From contig JAEXMK010000074.1 of assembly GCA_023444445.1 (NCBI GenBank), forward strand, positions 1 through 13,144: a stretch of DNA of 13,144 nt, in the 5' to 3' direction. The notes under the pieces are model-generated. The model saw only the letters and a list, made by a program, of their open reading frames with translations, did no database searches and had not been told where the DNA came from. The DNA is from Pseudomonadota bacterium. GTDB taxonomy: Bacteria > Pseudomonadota > Alphaproteobacteria > Rhizobiales > Rhizobiaceae. Of this stretch, positions 1-6,266 are shown one piece after another; the stretch's first letter is position 1, and every line of letters begins with the position of its first letter. Position numbers and translations under genes: made by a program.

Positions 1-171
1 GAATTCCCCCCTGCCTTTTCCCAATTTCGCGGTCCGTCTAGCATAGGACGCCGGGACTCGCAACACGCGTAATAGCGGAAAGCGCCGTTTGGGCAAGGGG
101 GAATGCGTTTAAATTTTCCGTTTTCGCTCAGGATGCGGCGCATCTGCGGCACAAAAGCCAAAAAGCCCGCT
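1..171. other. Non-coding left edge, probable upstream region of a leftward gene
   Basis: No supportable reading frame lies here. On the minus strand it runs from the end of the DUF4345-like gene to the window edge. It contains an imperfect leftward promoter candidate (70-97), a 13-base palindrome with a one-base centre (GATGCG-G-CGCATC, 132-144), and at the extreme edge a purine-rich stretch (AGGGGGG on the minus strand, about 6-12) that would suit a ribosome binding site for a gene starting just outside. In related rhizobia the F1 ATP synthase operon (atpH first) often follows priA, so atpH is the likely neighbour. That last point comes from known gene order, not from these bases. Confidence 0.5.
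70..97 (-). promoter_or_regulatory. Candidate leftward sigma-70-type promoter
   Basis: Read on the minus strand, CTTGCC (92-97) and CTATTA (70-75) are separated by 16 bases. The rhizobial housekeeping promoter pattern is roughly CTTGAC-N17-CTATAT, so the matches are 5/6 and 4/6 with a spacer one base short. Transcription would start near position 63 and run off the left edge, leaving a leader of about 60 bases or more for the next gene. This is a pattern match only; such matches also occur by chance. Confidence 0.3.
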
Positions 172-558
172 TCAGACCAGCCCGAAGACATAGCTCAACG
201 CGAGTGCGGAGAGCAGAAAGTGCACAACCAGAAGTAAGAAATTCCGCATGGTTGCGCCACCGTCCGAGAGGATGGAAAGAATGCCCCCGAACACGCTGAG
301 GCCGAATGCCGCACCGAATGCGAGATAGACCATGGGCTGTGCGAGAAGCAGGGCGGCAGCGCCCAGACCGAGATAGAACCCCGCCAGCGACGACCGCACG
401 AGCACATAACCGTCCCTGCGCTCGCCAGCCGGCTGCAAACCGAAGGCGCGCAGCGTGACGCCCGGTACAAACATGAAAAAAAGGCCCATCACGACCGATA
501 CCACCGCTGCGCCGAAAGCCAGCTGCTCGCCGAACTCGGCGGGAAAGTAAAACTCCAT
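172..558 (-). CDS. Small four-helix membrane protein, DUF4345-like
   Basis: A 128-residue hydrophobic protein with about four membrane helices: one near residues 13-35 (ending FMFVPGV), then LAGFYLGLGAAALLL, VYLAFGAAFGLSVFGG and NFLLLVVHFLLSALALSYVF. The layout, with a short 'LRAFGL' loop after helix 1 and an arginine-bearing stretch before 'GFYLGLG', matches the DUF4345 family of inner-membrane proteins, whose function is unknown. I chose the ATG at 558 because GGGGA sits five bases upstream; an in-frame TTG at 570 would add four residues but falls inside that site. The gene lies 79 bases past the priA stop on the same strand. A Pho box 38 bases upstream of the ATG suggests phosphate-starvation control. 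The coding assignment is firm, the family name fairly sure, and the function unknown. Confidence 0.75.
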   Translation of the reverse strand: MEFYFPAEFGEQLAFGAAVVSVVMGLFFMFVPGVTLRAFGLQPAGERRDGYVLVRSSLAGFYLGLGAAALLLAQPMVYLAFGAAFGLSVFGGILSILSDGGATMRNFLLLVVHFLLSALALSYVFGLV

Positions 559-595
559 CTCGTTCCCCAAATCATCTTTAATTGCCTGCTGCGTT

Positions 596-613
596 ATGAC
601 ACGGTCATGACAG
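596..613 (-). promoter_or_regulatory. Probable Pho box (PhoB binding site)
   Basis: On the minus strand the bases read CTGTCAT-GACC-GTGTCAT: two direct 7-base repeats separated by four bases, 11 bases apart. This is the architecture of the PhoB box (CTGTCAT-N4-CTGTCAT) known in enterobacteria and rhizobia, with 13 of 14 half-site bases matching. The A/T-rich CAATTAAAG begins 11 bases further downstream and could serve as the -10 region, as at class II PhoB promoters where the box replaces the -35. The ATG of the DUF4345-like gene is 38 bases from the box. The site lies outside priA, just after its stop codon. The match is seen directly; that PhoB binds it is inference. Confidence 0.65.
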
Positions 614-616
614 CGG

Positions 617-636
617 GAAAACGCCCGTTGGCGAGT
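617..636 (-). terminator. Weak possible terminator after priA
   Basis: Directly after the priA stop on the minus strand, CGCC-AACG-GGCG forms a four-base-pair GC stem with a tetraloop, followed at once by TTTTCCC. The stem is short for an intrinsic terminator, so read-through from priA into the DUF4345-like gene is possible. If it works, the downstream gene depends on its own Pho-box promoter. Confidence 0.3.
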
Positions 637-637
637 T

Positions 638-2854
638 TCAAAGGAAACTTTGCGGATCTATATCGAGCTGCACATGGACGCTGCCGCGCTCTTTCGGGCC
701 ATTGGCCAGCAATGTGCGAAGGAAAGACTGCATGTCGGAATTGCGCCGTCCGTGCACGAGAAGGCGGAACCGGTGACGGCCGCGGATCAACGCCAATGGC
801 GCCTCCGCCGGGCCGAGCAGCATGATCCCGGTAACCTGCGGGGCAGCGGCCCTCAGACCTCGCGCATGGGTTTCCGCTTCTCCGCGCGTATCGGCCGAAA
901 CGATGATCGAGGCAAGCCGTCCGAAGGGCGGTAGCACGGCCTTTTCGCGCTCCACGATCTCCCTTTCGTAAAAGGCAGAAGCATCACCAGAAACGATGGC
1001 CTGCATGACCGGGTGCTGCGGCTGATAGGTCTGGAGCAGGCCATGGCTCTTACGCCCCGTTCGTCCGGCTCGCCCCGTCACCTGCGAAAGCAGCTGGAAA
1101 GTTCGCTCCGCCGCCCGCGGATCGCCGTTGGCCAGGCCGAGATCGGCATCGACAATGCCAACAAGCGTCATCAGCGGAAAGTTATGACCCTTGGCAACGA
1201 GCTGCGTGCCGATGACGATGTCCGCCTCCCCTTTGACGATCGCCTCCAGTTCCAGCCGCAGCCGCTTGACGCCCATGAGATCGGAAGAGAGCACGATGGT
1301 GCGGGCATCGGGGAAGTGTTTCTCCACCTCTTCGGCGATACGCTCCACCCCCGGACCGCAGGCCACCAGATGATCGAAGGTGCCACATTCCGGGCAATGG
1401 TCGGGGGTGGGCTCACTGTGGCCGCACTGATGGCACTGCAACTGGTTGCGGAACCGGTGCTCCACCAGCCAGCTGGAACATTGCGGGCACTGAAAGCGAT
1501 GGCCGCAGACGCGGCAGAGCGTCAGCGGCGCATAACCGCGTCGATTGAGAAACAGCAGCGCCTGTTCACCCTTTTCGATCGTCTTGCCGATCCCGCGCAG
1601 CAGAACGGGAGATAGAAACCCTCCCCGCTCTGGCGGATGGCGGCGCATATCGACAAGATGCAGATCGGGCATCGCCGCATCGCCGAAACGCGTATGCAGG
1701 TGAATAGTGTTGTAACGCCCCGAGCTGCCATTGACCTGGCTTTCCACCGAAGGCGTGGCCGAAACCAGCACGACCGGGAATTCGGCGATCCGCGCCCTCA
1801 CCACCGCCATGTCGCGAGCATTATAGAAGACACGATCTTCCTGCTTGTAAGCGGGGTCGTGCTCTTCATCGACAATTATAAGACCAAGATTGTCGAACGG
1901 CAGGAAAAGCGCCGAACGTGCCCCGGCCACCACCTTCACCTCGCCGGTCACCGCCTGCCGCCAGACCTTTTCGCGCATACGCGGCGACAGGTCCGAATGC
2001 CATTCGGCCGGTTTCGCGCCGAAACGATCCTGAAAACGCTCCAGAAACGCCGCCGTCAACGCGATTTCGGGCAGCAGGATGAGGACCTGCCTGCCTTGCC
2101 TGAGCGTCTCGGCCACGGCCTCAAAATAGACCTCGGTCTTGCCAGAGCCGGTCACGCCATCGATCAGGGAAACATGAAATCCACCCTTGCGCACATCTTC
2201 GAGTATCTCCGAAGCGGCCTGTTTCTGCGGTCCTTCCAGACGCGGCTCAACATAGTCAGGGTCAGGCTCGGGCACCACTGGCGGCGCGGGCAGGAATGTC
2301 GTCTCGAACACGCCCTGTTTCACAAGGCCGTCGATGACGCTGGTCGAAACACCGGCAGCGTGGGCAAGCCCGCTCTTCGTCCAGCCGTGCCCTTCGGCCG
2401 CCAGCTCCATCACCCTCTCGCGGGCCGGGGTCAGGCGCTCCGGCCTGCCTTCGGTCAGCCGCAGCCCCTCGATCATCGGTTCGGGATCGAAAGCGGCGGG
2501 CGCACGCAACGCCATTCGTGCAACGAGGCCGGGCGGAGAAAGCGTATAGGCGGCGACCCAATCCACAAAGCGGCGCATTTCCGCCTTCAGCGGCGGGCAC
2601 TCGAAACTCTTGGTGATGGGCCGCAGCTTTTTGGGGTCAACACCCTTTTCGCCAGTATCGTCCCACACCACCCCGAACACCTGCCGGGGACCAAGTGGCA
2701 CCTGAACGACGGAACCAGTTTCCACCACCATATCTTCAGGCACAGCGTAGCTATAGGGCCCGGGCGCCGGCATGGGCACAAGAACGGGCACCGTGCGCGT
2801 GGGCGACGGCGGGTCGAACAGAGCCCCAAACAGATCGGACGAATCTTTTGCCAT
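638..2854 (-). CDS. priA: Primosomal replication restart helicase PriA
   Basis: 738 residues, normal for PriA. It is the superfamily 2 DNA helicase that recognises abandoned replication forks and reloads the replisome. Visible in order: an N-terminal DNA-binding domain (about 20-110, with 'VPMPAPGPYSYAVPE'); Walker A GVTGSGKT (233-240); the DEEH Walker B box (329-332); SATP (365-368); eight cysteines in paired CxxC arrangement (447/450, 456/459, 474/477, 487/490) that bind two zincs; and the helicase C-terminal motifs 'GTQLVAKGHNFP' and 'QVTGRAGR'. All key residues are present. I start at the ATG at 2854 (MAKDSSDLFG), which fits rhizobial homologues. A GTG at 2929 would add 25 residues unlike PriA. 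No strong Shine-Dalgarno is seen at 2854, so the start is less certain than the function. The gene is divergent from xerC. Confidence 0.96.
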   Translation of the reverse strand: MAKDSSDLFGALFDPPSPTRTVPVLVPMPAPGPYSYAVPEDMVVETGSVVQVPLGPRQVFGVVWDDTGEKGVDPKKLRPITKSFECPPLKAEMRRFVDWVAAYTLSPPGLVARMALRAPAAFDPEPMIEGLRLTEGRPERLTPARERVMELAAEGHGWTKSGLAHAAGVSTSVIDGLVKQGVFETTFLPAPPVVPEPDPDYVEPRLEGPQKQAASEILEDVRKGGFHVSLIDGVTGSGKTEVYFEAVAETLRQGRQVLILLPEIALTAAFLERFQDRFGAKPAEWHSDLSPRMREKVWRQAVTGEVKVVAGARSALFLPFDNLGLIIVDEEHDPAYKQEDRVFYNARDMAVVRARIAEFPVVLVSATPSVESQVNGSSGRYNTIHLHTRFGDAAMPDLHLVDMRRHPPERGGFLSPVLLRGIGKTIEKGEQALLFLNRRGYAPLTLCRVCGHRFQCPQCSSWLVEHRFRNQLQCHQCGHSEPTPDHCPECGTFDHLVACGPGVERIAEEVEKHFPDARTIVLSSDLMGVKRLRLELEAIVKGEADIVIGTQLVAKGHNFPLMTLVGIVDADLGLANGDPRAAERTFQLLSQVTGRAGRTGRKSHGLLQTYQPQHPVMQAIVSGDASAFYEREIVEREKAVLPPFGRLASIIVSADTRGEAETHARGLRAAAPQVTGIMLLGPAEAPLALIRGRHRFRLLVHGRRNSDMQSFLRTLLANGPKERGSVHVQLDIDPQSFL

Positions 2855-2975
2855 GATGTGGCGACCATGCCCCGGCGACAGGAAAAAGGAAACCGCCCGG
2901 ATGTAGTGGGCGCGCCCCGCAAAGTCCACCTCTTAACCAAATGCTGACCATAAGCGCTTAGTTTCGAATCGTGGA
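2855..2975. promoter_or_regulatory. Divergent priA-xerC promoter spacer
   Basis: These 121 bases must carry the upstream signals of both divergent genes. Visible elements are TTAACCAA (2933-2940), a perfect 10-base palindrome TAAGCGCTTA (2951-2960) and GAATC (2966-2970), which fits the GANTC target of the CcrM methylase of alphaproteobacteria. Taking TTAA at 2933 with a 7-base gap, the second half is CTGAC instead of TTAAC, so this is a 7/9 match to the full CtrA site. I see no convincing -35/-10 pair on either strand. Confidence 0.5.
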
Positions 2976-3923
2976 ATGGAGCGCCGCGTGACCGAAATCC
3001 TCACATTTGCCGAACCCGATCTGCTCGCCGAGCGCCAAGCCTGGCTGACGGCGCTTGCAGGCGAGCGCCGCCTCTCCGACAACACTGTCGAGGCCTATGA
3101 GCGCGATACGCGTCAGTTCCTGACGTTCCTGACCGGCTACATCGGCAAACCAGCCTCAATAGTCGATATTGCCGATCTGCGCCCCGTTGATCTTCGCGCC
3201 TTTCTGGCCAACAGACGCAAGGAGGGCGCCGGCGCGCGGTCGCTTGGGCGGCATCTGGCGGGTCTGCGCTCGCTACTGCACCACCTGCAGAAAAAGGGAC
3301 TCGTCAATGCGGCCGGCGCCACTGCAATGCGCGCGCCAAAACAGCCAAAATCCCTGCCGAAGCCGCTGACCGACCGTCAGGCGCTCAAAATCACCACGGC
3401 CGAGGCACAGTTGAACGAAGAGCCCTGGATCGCAGCCCGCAACGCTGCGGTCCTGTCGCTGCTTTATGGCTGCGGTCTTCGCATTTCCGAGGCGCTGGGT
3501 CTTACACCGGCCGATTTCCCACCCGGAGCTCGCAGCCTGCGCATCACCGGCAAGGGCAACAAGACGCGGATCGTGCCGCTGCTCGCAGTGGTGACGGAAG
3601 CGGTCGATACATACAAAAAGCTCTGCCCCTATGCCCTGTCGGCCGACGAACCGATGTTCCTCGGGGCACGCGGCGGCAAGCTTCAGCCCGCCATCATCCA
3701 GCGTGAAATGCAGAAGCTGCGCGGCGCTTTCGGCCTGCCGGAAAACGCCACGCCGCATGCGTTGCGCCATTCCTTCGCCACCCATCTTCTGGCTGGCGGT
3801 GGGGATCTGCGCACCATTCAGGAACTGCTAGGCCATGCGAGCCTCTCCACCACCCAGGTCTATACCGGCGTCGATACTGCAAGATTGCTGGAAATCTACG
3901 ACAACGCGCACCCTCGCGCATGA
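2976..3923 (+). CDS. xerC: Tyrosine recombinase XerC
   Basis: 315 residues; a site-specific recombinase which, with XerD, resolves chromosome dimers at dif near the terminus during division. The N-terminal SAM-like core-binding domain covers about 15-110 ('LSDNTVEAYERDTRQFL'); the catalytic domain follows. All six active-site residues are visible: Arg169 (GLRISEALGL), Lys193 (GKGNKTR), His261 and Arg264 (HALRHSFATH), His287 (LGHAS) and the nucleophile Tyr296 (TTQVYTGVD). Assignment to XerC rather than XerD or an integrase rests on length, chromosomal context and absence of phage genes. Two starts compete: ATG 2976, and GTG 2988 (311 residues), which has GGAG six bases upstream and so the better ribosome binding site. 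Divergent from priA; the TraB/GumN gene follows 80 bases downstream. Confidence 0.93.
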   Translation: MERRVTEILTFAEPDLLAERQAWLTALAGERRLSDNTVEAYERDTRQFLTFLTGYIGKPASIVDIADLRPVDLRAFLANRRKEGAGARSLGRHLAGLRSLLHHLQKKGLVNAAGATAMRAPKQPKSLPKPLTDRQALKITTAEAQLNEEPWIAARNAAVLSLLYGCGLRISEALGLTPADFPPGARSLRITGKGNKTRIVPLLAVVTEAVDTYKKLCPYALSADEPMFLGARGGKLQPAIIQREMQKLRGAFGLPENATPHALRHSFATHLLAGGGDLRTIQELLGHASLSTTQVYTGVDTARLLEIYDNAHPRA

Positions 3924-3931
3924 AGCAGGAA

Positions 3932-3955
3932 ATGGTTAACCATAGACATTAACCA
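3932..3955 (+). promoter_or_regulatory. CtrA-type half sites: palindrome ATGGTTAACCAT plus TTAACCA
   Basis: In the 80-base spacer between xerC and the TraB/GumN gene, 3932-3943 is a perfect 12-base palindrome ATGGTTAACCAT, containing TTAACCAT on both strands. TTAACCA recurs at 3949-3955. TTAACCAT is a known half-site form recognised by the cell-cycle regulator CtrA in alphaproteobacteria; the full site is TTAA-N7-TTAAC. Here the two TTAA cores are separated by nine bases, not seven, so it is not a canonical full site. A -10-like CTATAA (3974-3979) follows at a distance that would put the TTAACCA copy over the -35. The sequence is certain; the regulator is inference. Confidence 0.4.
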
Positions 3956-4003
3956 GACGTCCAAACCGCCGTTCTATAAGCGAACAAGAACCGGATTGGA
4001 CCG

Positions 4004-5101
4004 ATGAACAGCCTGATAAAACCTCAAAATCTCACCGCCACCCTGATGGGCAAGACCGGCGACGCCCTGCTCTGGCTCCTGGCGGCCCTGCATGTTACTG
4101 CCGTTGCCATCCTGCTCATGACCTTGCTGTCACTCAGTGAAGCGGGGGCCACAGAGCGGAAGATCACCTGCACGGGCAGCGATATTCTCGTGGAGATGCG
4201 CAAAACCGATCCGCAAGCTTTCGCAAAGATCGAGCAGGAAGCGGCCGCGATCCAGAACGGCAAGGGCAATTTCTGGCGCATCGAAAAGGCCGGCACGGCA
4301 CCATCCTATCTTCTCGGCACCATGCATGTCACCGATCCGCGCGTTCTGGAGATGCCTGCGGCCGCCAGCCCCGCCTTCGAGAAAGCCACGACCGTTATCG
4401 TGGAGTCGGATGAAATCGTTGACGACAAGAAGGTCGCGACCTCGCTGCTGAGTAAGCCCGAACTCACCATGTTTCTGGATGGCAAATCGATTACCGACAT
4501 CCTGTCGCCTGATAATGTTGCGCGCCTCGAAAAAGGCCTGAAGGAGCGCGGCATTCCGCTGAATGCGGTCTCGCGCATGAAGCCCTGGATGCTCTCAAGC
4601 TTCGTTGCCCTTCCCGCCTGCGAGTTTGCCCGCAAGGCAACCGGCCTCTCCTTTCTCGACAAGAAGCTGGCCGAAGACGCGATTGCGGATGGAAAACGGC
4701 TCGTTGGCCTTGAGACCATGGTCGAACAGCTGACGGCCATGTCTGAACTGCCGATGGAATTTCATTTACAGGCGCTGATCGAGACGCTCGAACTGGGCGG
4801 CCGCATGGATGACGTAATGACGACCATGACCGATCTTTACGTCGCCGGCGATATCGGCATGACCATGCCAATGCTGAAGAGCCTGGACCCCAAGAAGGCA
4901 GCGGCAGAAAACGAACAGGGCTACGCCGCCTTCGAACAACGCATCATCACCGACCGCAATCATGTCATGGCTGACAGGGCCACACCAGAACTTGCCAAGG
5001 GCGATGTCTTCATGGCCGTCGGCGCGCTGCATCTCCCGGGCGAGGAAGGCCTGGTCGAACTGTTGCGCGCAAAGGGTTTCACACTCACGCGGGTGGACTG
5101 A
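4004..5101 (+). CDS. TraB/GumN (TIKI-like) family protein, probable metalloprotease-fold
   Basis: 365 residues. An N-terminal hydrophobic segment at about 21-45 (LLWLLAALHVTAVAILLMTLL) suggests a signal anchor or long signal peptide, placing the rest in the periplasm. The C-terminal domain carries both GxxH hallmarks of the TraB/GumN/TIKI family: GTMH (105-108) and GALH (340-343), plus acidic residues in 'VIVESDE' and the conserved 'RNHVMA' arginine-asparagine stretch near 315. Eukaryotic TIKI members of this fold are metal-dependent proteases; the substrate of bacterial members is generally unknown. Cysteines in 'KITCTGSD' and 'LPACEF' could form a disulfide. The ribosome binding site is weak (GGA eight bases before ATG). 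Downstream, its stop is five bases from the stop of the convergent DUF2867 gene. The family is confident; the function is open. Confidence 0.85.
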   Translation: MNSLIKPQNLTATLMGKTGDALLWLLAALHVTAVAILLMTLLSLSEAGATERKITCTGSDILVEMRKTDPQAFAKIEQEAAAIQNGKGNFWRIEKAGTAPSYLLGTMHVTDPRVLEMPAAASPAFEKATTVIVESDEIVDDKKVATSLLSKPELTMFLDGKSITDILSPDNVARLEKGLKERGIPLNAVSRMKPWMLSSFVALPACEFARKATGLSFLDKKLAEDAIADGKRLVGLETMVEQLTAMSELPMEFHLQALIETLELGGRMDDVMTTMTDLYVAGDIGMTMPMLKSLDPKKAAAENEQGYAAFEQRIITDRNHVMADRATPELAKGDVFMAVGALHLPGEEGLVELLRAKGFTLTRVD

Positions 5102-5106
5102 ACCAC

Positions 5107-5613
5107 TCAGTTTCCTGCGCTGACAGGCCGGACATTGGCGCAGAACGGCCGCATCGTCGCCGGCACGATACGGCGGTGAAACGGCCCGACGGCAAGGAGA
5201 TAGAGCCGCCCGAACAGGTTCTTGCGCCGGACGATGGTGGTGACACTCACCAGCTGGTGGCTACTTTTTTCTTCGAGATCAACGACGATCCGGAAATCGA
5301 GATGACGGTCATCGAAACCCAGCACGGTCCGCTCCCGGCTTGACGACAGAACCGGAAATCCACCCGCCGAAGCGCCAGCCACCAACTTGACCGTTCTTAA
5401 GCCGAAAAGCGAAACGACACGGTTTCGAAGTGCCATCAGCGCGCTAATCCATGCCGGAGGATGATCGAGGAGAAGCCTACTCACCTCGAGCGAGGTCGTT
5501 CCCGGCGTCGTCATCTCCCCCCGAAAGCGATCGTACCAGTCAGCGCCCGGCAATATATCTTCGATGTTTGGCATCCCTGAACCCCAGCCGCACGGTGCGG
5601 CAGGGACCACCAT
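5107..5613 (-). CDS. DUF2867 domain-containing protein
   Basis: 168 residues from ATG 5613, or 155 from the internal ATG at 5574 (MPNIEDILPGADWYDRF). The body matches the DUF2867 pattern: an 'LPGADWYDRFRG' opening, 'SRERTVLGFDDRHLDFRIVV' in the middle, 'VTTIVRRKNLFGRLYLLAVGPFHRRIV' at the end. DUF2867 has no established function; proteins are small, soluble and alpha+beta. Upstream of 5613 is GGAAAAAGAAG, and upstream of 5574 is GGGG seven bases away, so either start could be used. The N-terminal 13 extra residues are proline- and glycine-rich and look unlike the family, favouring 5574. It follows the cytochrome b561 gene by 40 bases on the same strand, so the two are probably cotranscribed. 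The start is unsettled, the family fairly sure. Confidence 0.75.
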   Translation of the reverse strand: MVVPAAPCGWGSGMPNIEDILPGADWYDRFRGEMTTPGTTSLEVSRLLLDHPPAWISALMALRNRVVSLFGLRTVKLVAGASAGGFPVLSSSRERTVLGFDDRHLDFRIVVDLEEKSSHQLVSVTTIVRRKNLFGRLYLLAVGPFHRRIVPATMRPFCANVRPVSAGN

Positions 5614-5653
5614 CTTCTTTTTCCGACGGTGAGGAAACGCGACAAACCGCCGC

Positions 5654-6154
5654 TCAGCCGTGGGTCATGCGCTTTAGAATATTGGTGCGCCAGTAGAACT
5701 GGTGAACCAGAACGGCGGCGACATGGCCGGCAATCAGCACCCACATCACAGCCTTGAAGGGACCCGAATGCAACTCTCCTGCCGTTGCAATACCGAAGTA
5801 ATAAGCAGCGATGCCGGAAAGAGGTAGAATGAAGAACAGGACATAGAAGGTGAAATGGGCCACCTTGGCGGCAATCTGCGAAGGGCGCGGTTCCTCAGCC
5901 GGATGCGGCGGTACGCCCTGGAAAAAGCGAAGACAGAGCCGCAGAACTGCAAGCAACAGAATCGCGAAGCCGACATAGGCATGGATATTGGCCGACGAAA
6001 TCTGATCCGGCGTCAGCGTCTCGCCCCGCCGCATCAGCCGGTAGGCATGTGCCATGGCATCGGGAAACAAGAGGTTGAAGAAAATCAGAAGCGCCATCGT
6101 CCAGTGAATGACACGCTGCGGAATGGAGAATGAAACTTGAGTGGAATACGCCAT
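5654..6154 (-). CDS. Cytochrome b561 family di-haem membrane protein
   Basis: 166 residues with four membrane helices, the usual size of bacterial b561 (CybB/YodB type), which moves electrons between quinol and other carriers, including superoxide in E. coli CybB. Candidate haem ligands are visible at the expected places: His17 in helix 1 (RVIHW), His58 in helix 2 (NIHAYVG), and His144 and His151 in helix 4 (GHVAAVLVHQFYW); His100 lies at the start of helix 3. Start ATG 6154 has AAAGG eight bases upstream; a longer frame to 6196 lacks support. It is separated from lpdA by a 112-base spacer with a stem-loop, so it probably has its own promoter, and it likely leads a two-gene unit with the DUF2867 gene. 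The electron partner is unknown. Confidence 0.88.
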   Translation of the reverse strand: MAYSTQVSFSIPQRVIHWTMALLIFFNLLFPDAMAHAYRLMRRGETLTPDQISSANIHAYVGFAILLLAVLRLCLRFFQGVPPHPAEEPRPSQIAAKVAHFTFYVLFFILPLSGIAAYYFGIATAGELHSGPFKAVMWVLIAGHVAAVLVHQFYWRTNILKRMTHG

Positions 6155-6195
6155 TTTATTACCTTTTATCAAAGGGTTACATGGGCTATGGCGCA

Positions 6196-6224
6196 ACTAT
6201 GCTGAACCCCGACGTGCATTGCAA
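6196..6224 (-). promoter_or_regulatory. Candidate promoter for the cytochrome b561 gene
   Basis: On the minus strand TTGCAA (6219-6224) and CATAGT (6196-6201) are 17 bases apart; each matches the sigma-70 hexamers in 4 of 6 positions. The start of transcription would fall about 35 bases before the ATG at 6154. It overlaps the hairpin following lpdA, so the two signals could be used alternatively. Weak match only. Confidence 0.22.
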
Positions 6225-6234
6225 GCCGGGGTTC
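6204..6234 (-). terminator. Stem-loop after lpdA
   Basis: A perfect 8-base-pair inverted repeat, GAACCCCG (6204-6211) and CGGGGTTC (6227-6234), with a 15-base loop, begins 32 bases past the lpdA stop. There is no U run after it on the minus strand (AGCATAG), so it is not a textbook intrinsic terminator. It may protect the 3' end of the suc-lpd transcript or act together with Rho. Confidence 0.5.
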
Positions 6235-6266
6235 TCTTTATGGCGGAAATTTAATATTGGCTGCTA

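Noticed and set aside
1..6. EcoRI site GAATTC at the very first bases, hinting at a clone boundary
   Set aside because: A single restriction site at the edge may be coincidence and says nothing about biology.
2855..2929. GTG at 2929 as the priA start
   Set aside because: The 25 added residues do not resemble PriA, and the purine run AAGAGG directly abuts the GTG, too close for a ribosome binding site.
1637..2947. 436-codon plus-strand open frame opposite priA
   Set aside because: It lies antisense to a priA with all its helicase and zinc motifs intact; the translation is rich in Arg, His and Gly with no recognisable domain, as expected of a shadow frame in high-GC DNA.
5091..5108. Bidirectional terminator between the convergent TraB/GumN and DUF2867 genes
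   Set aside because: GGGTGG and CCACTC can pair only with a G-U wobble, and no real U run follows on either strand; too weak to call.
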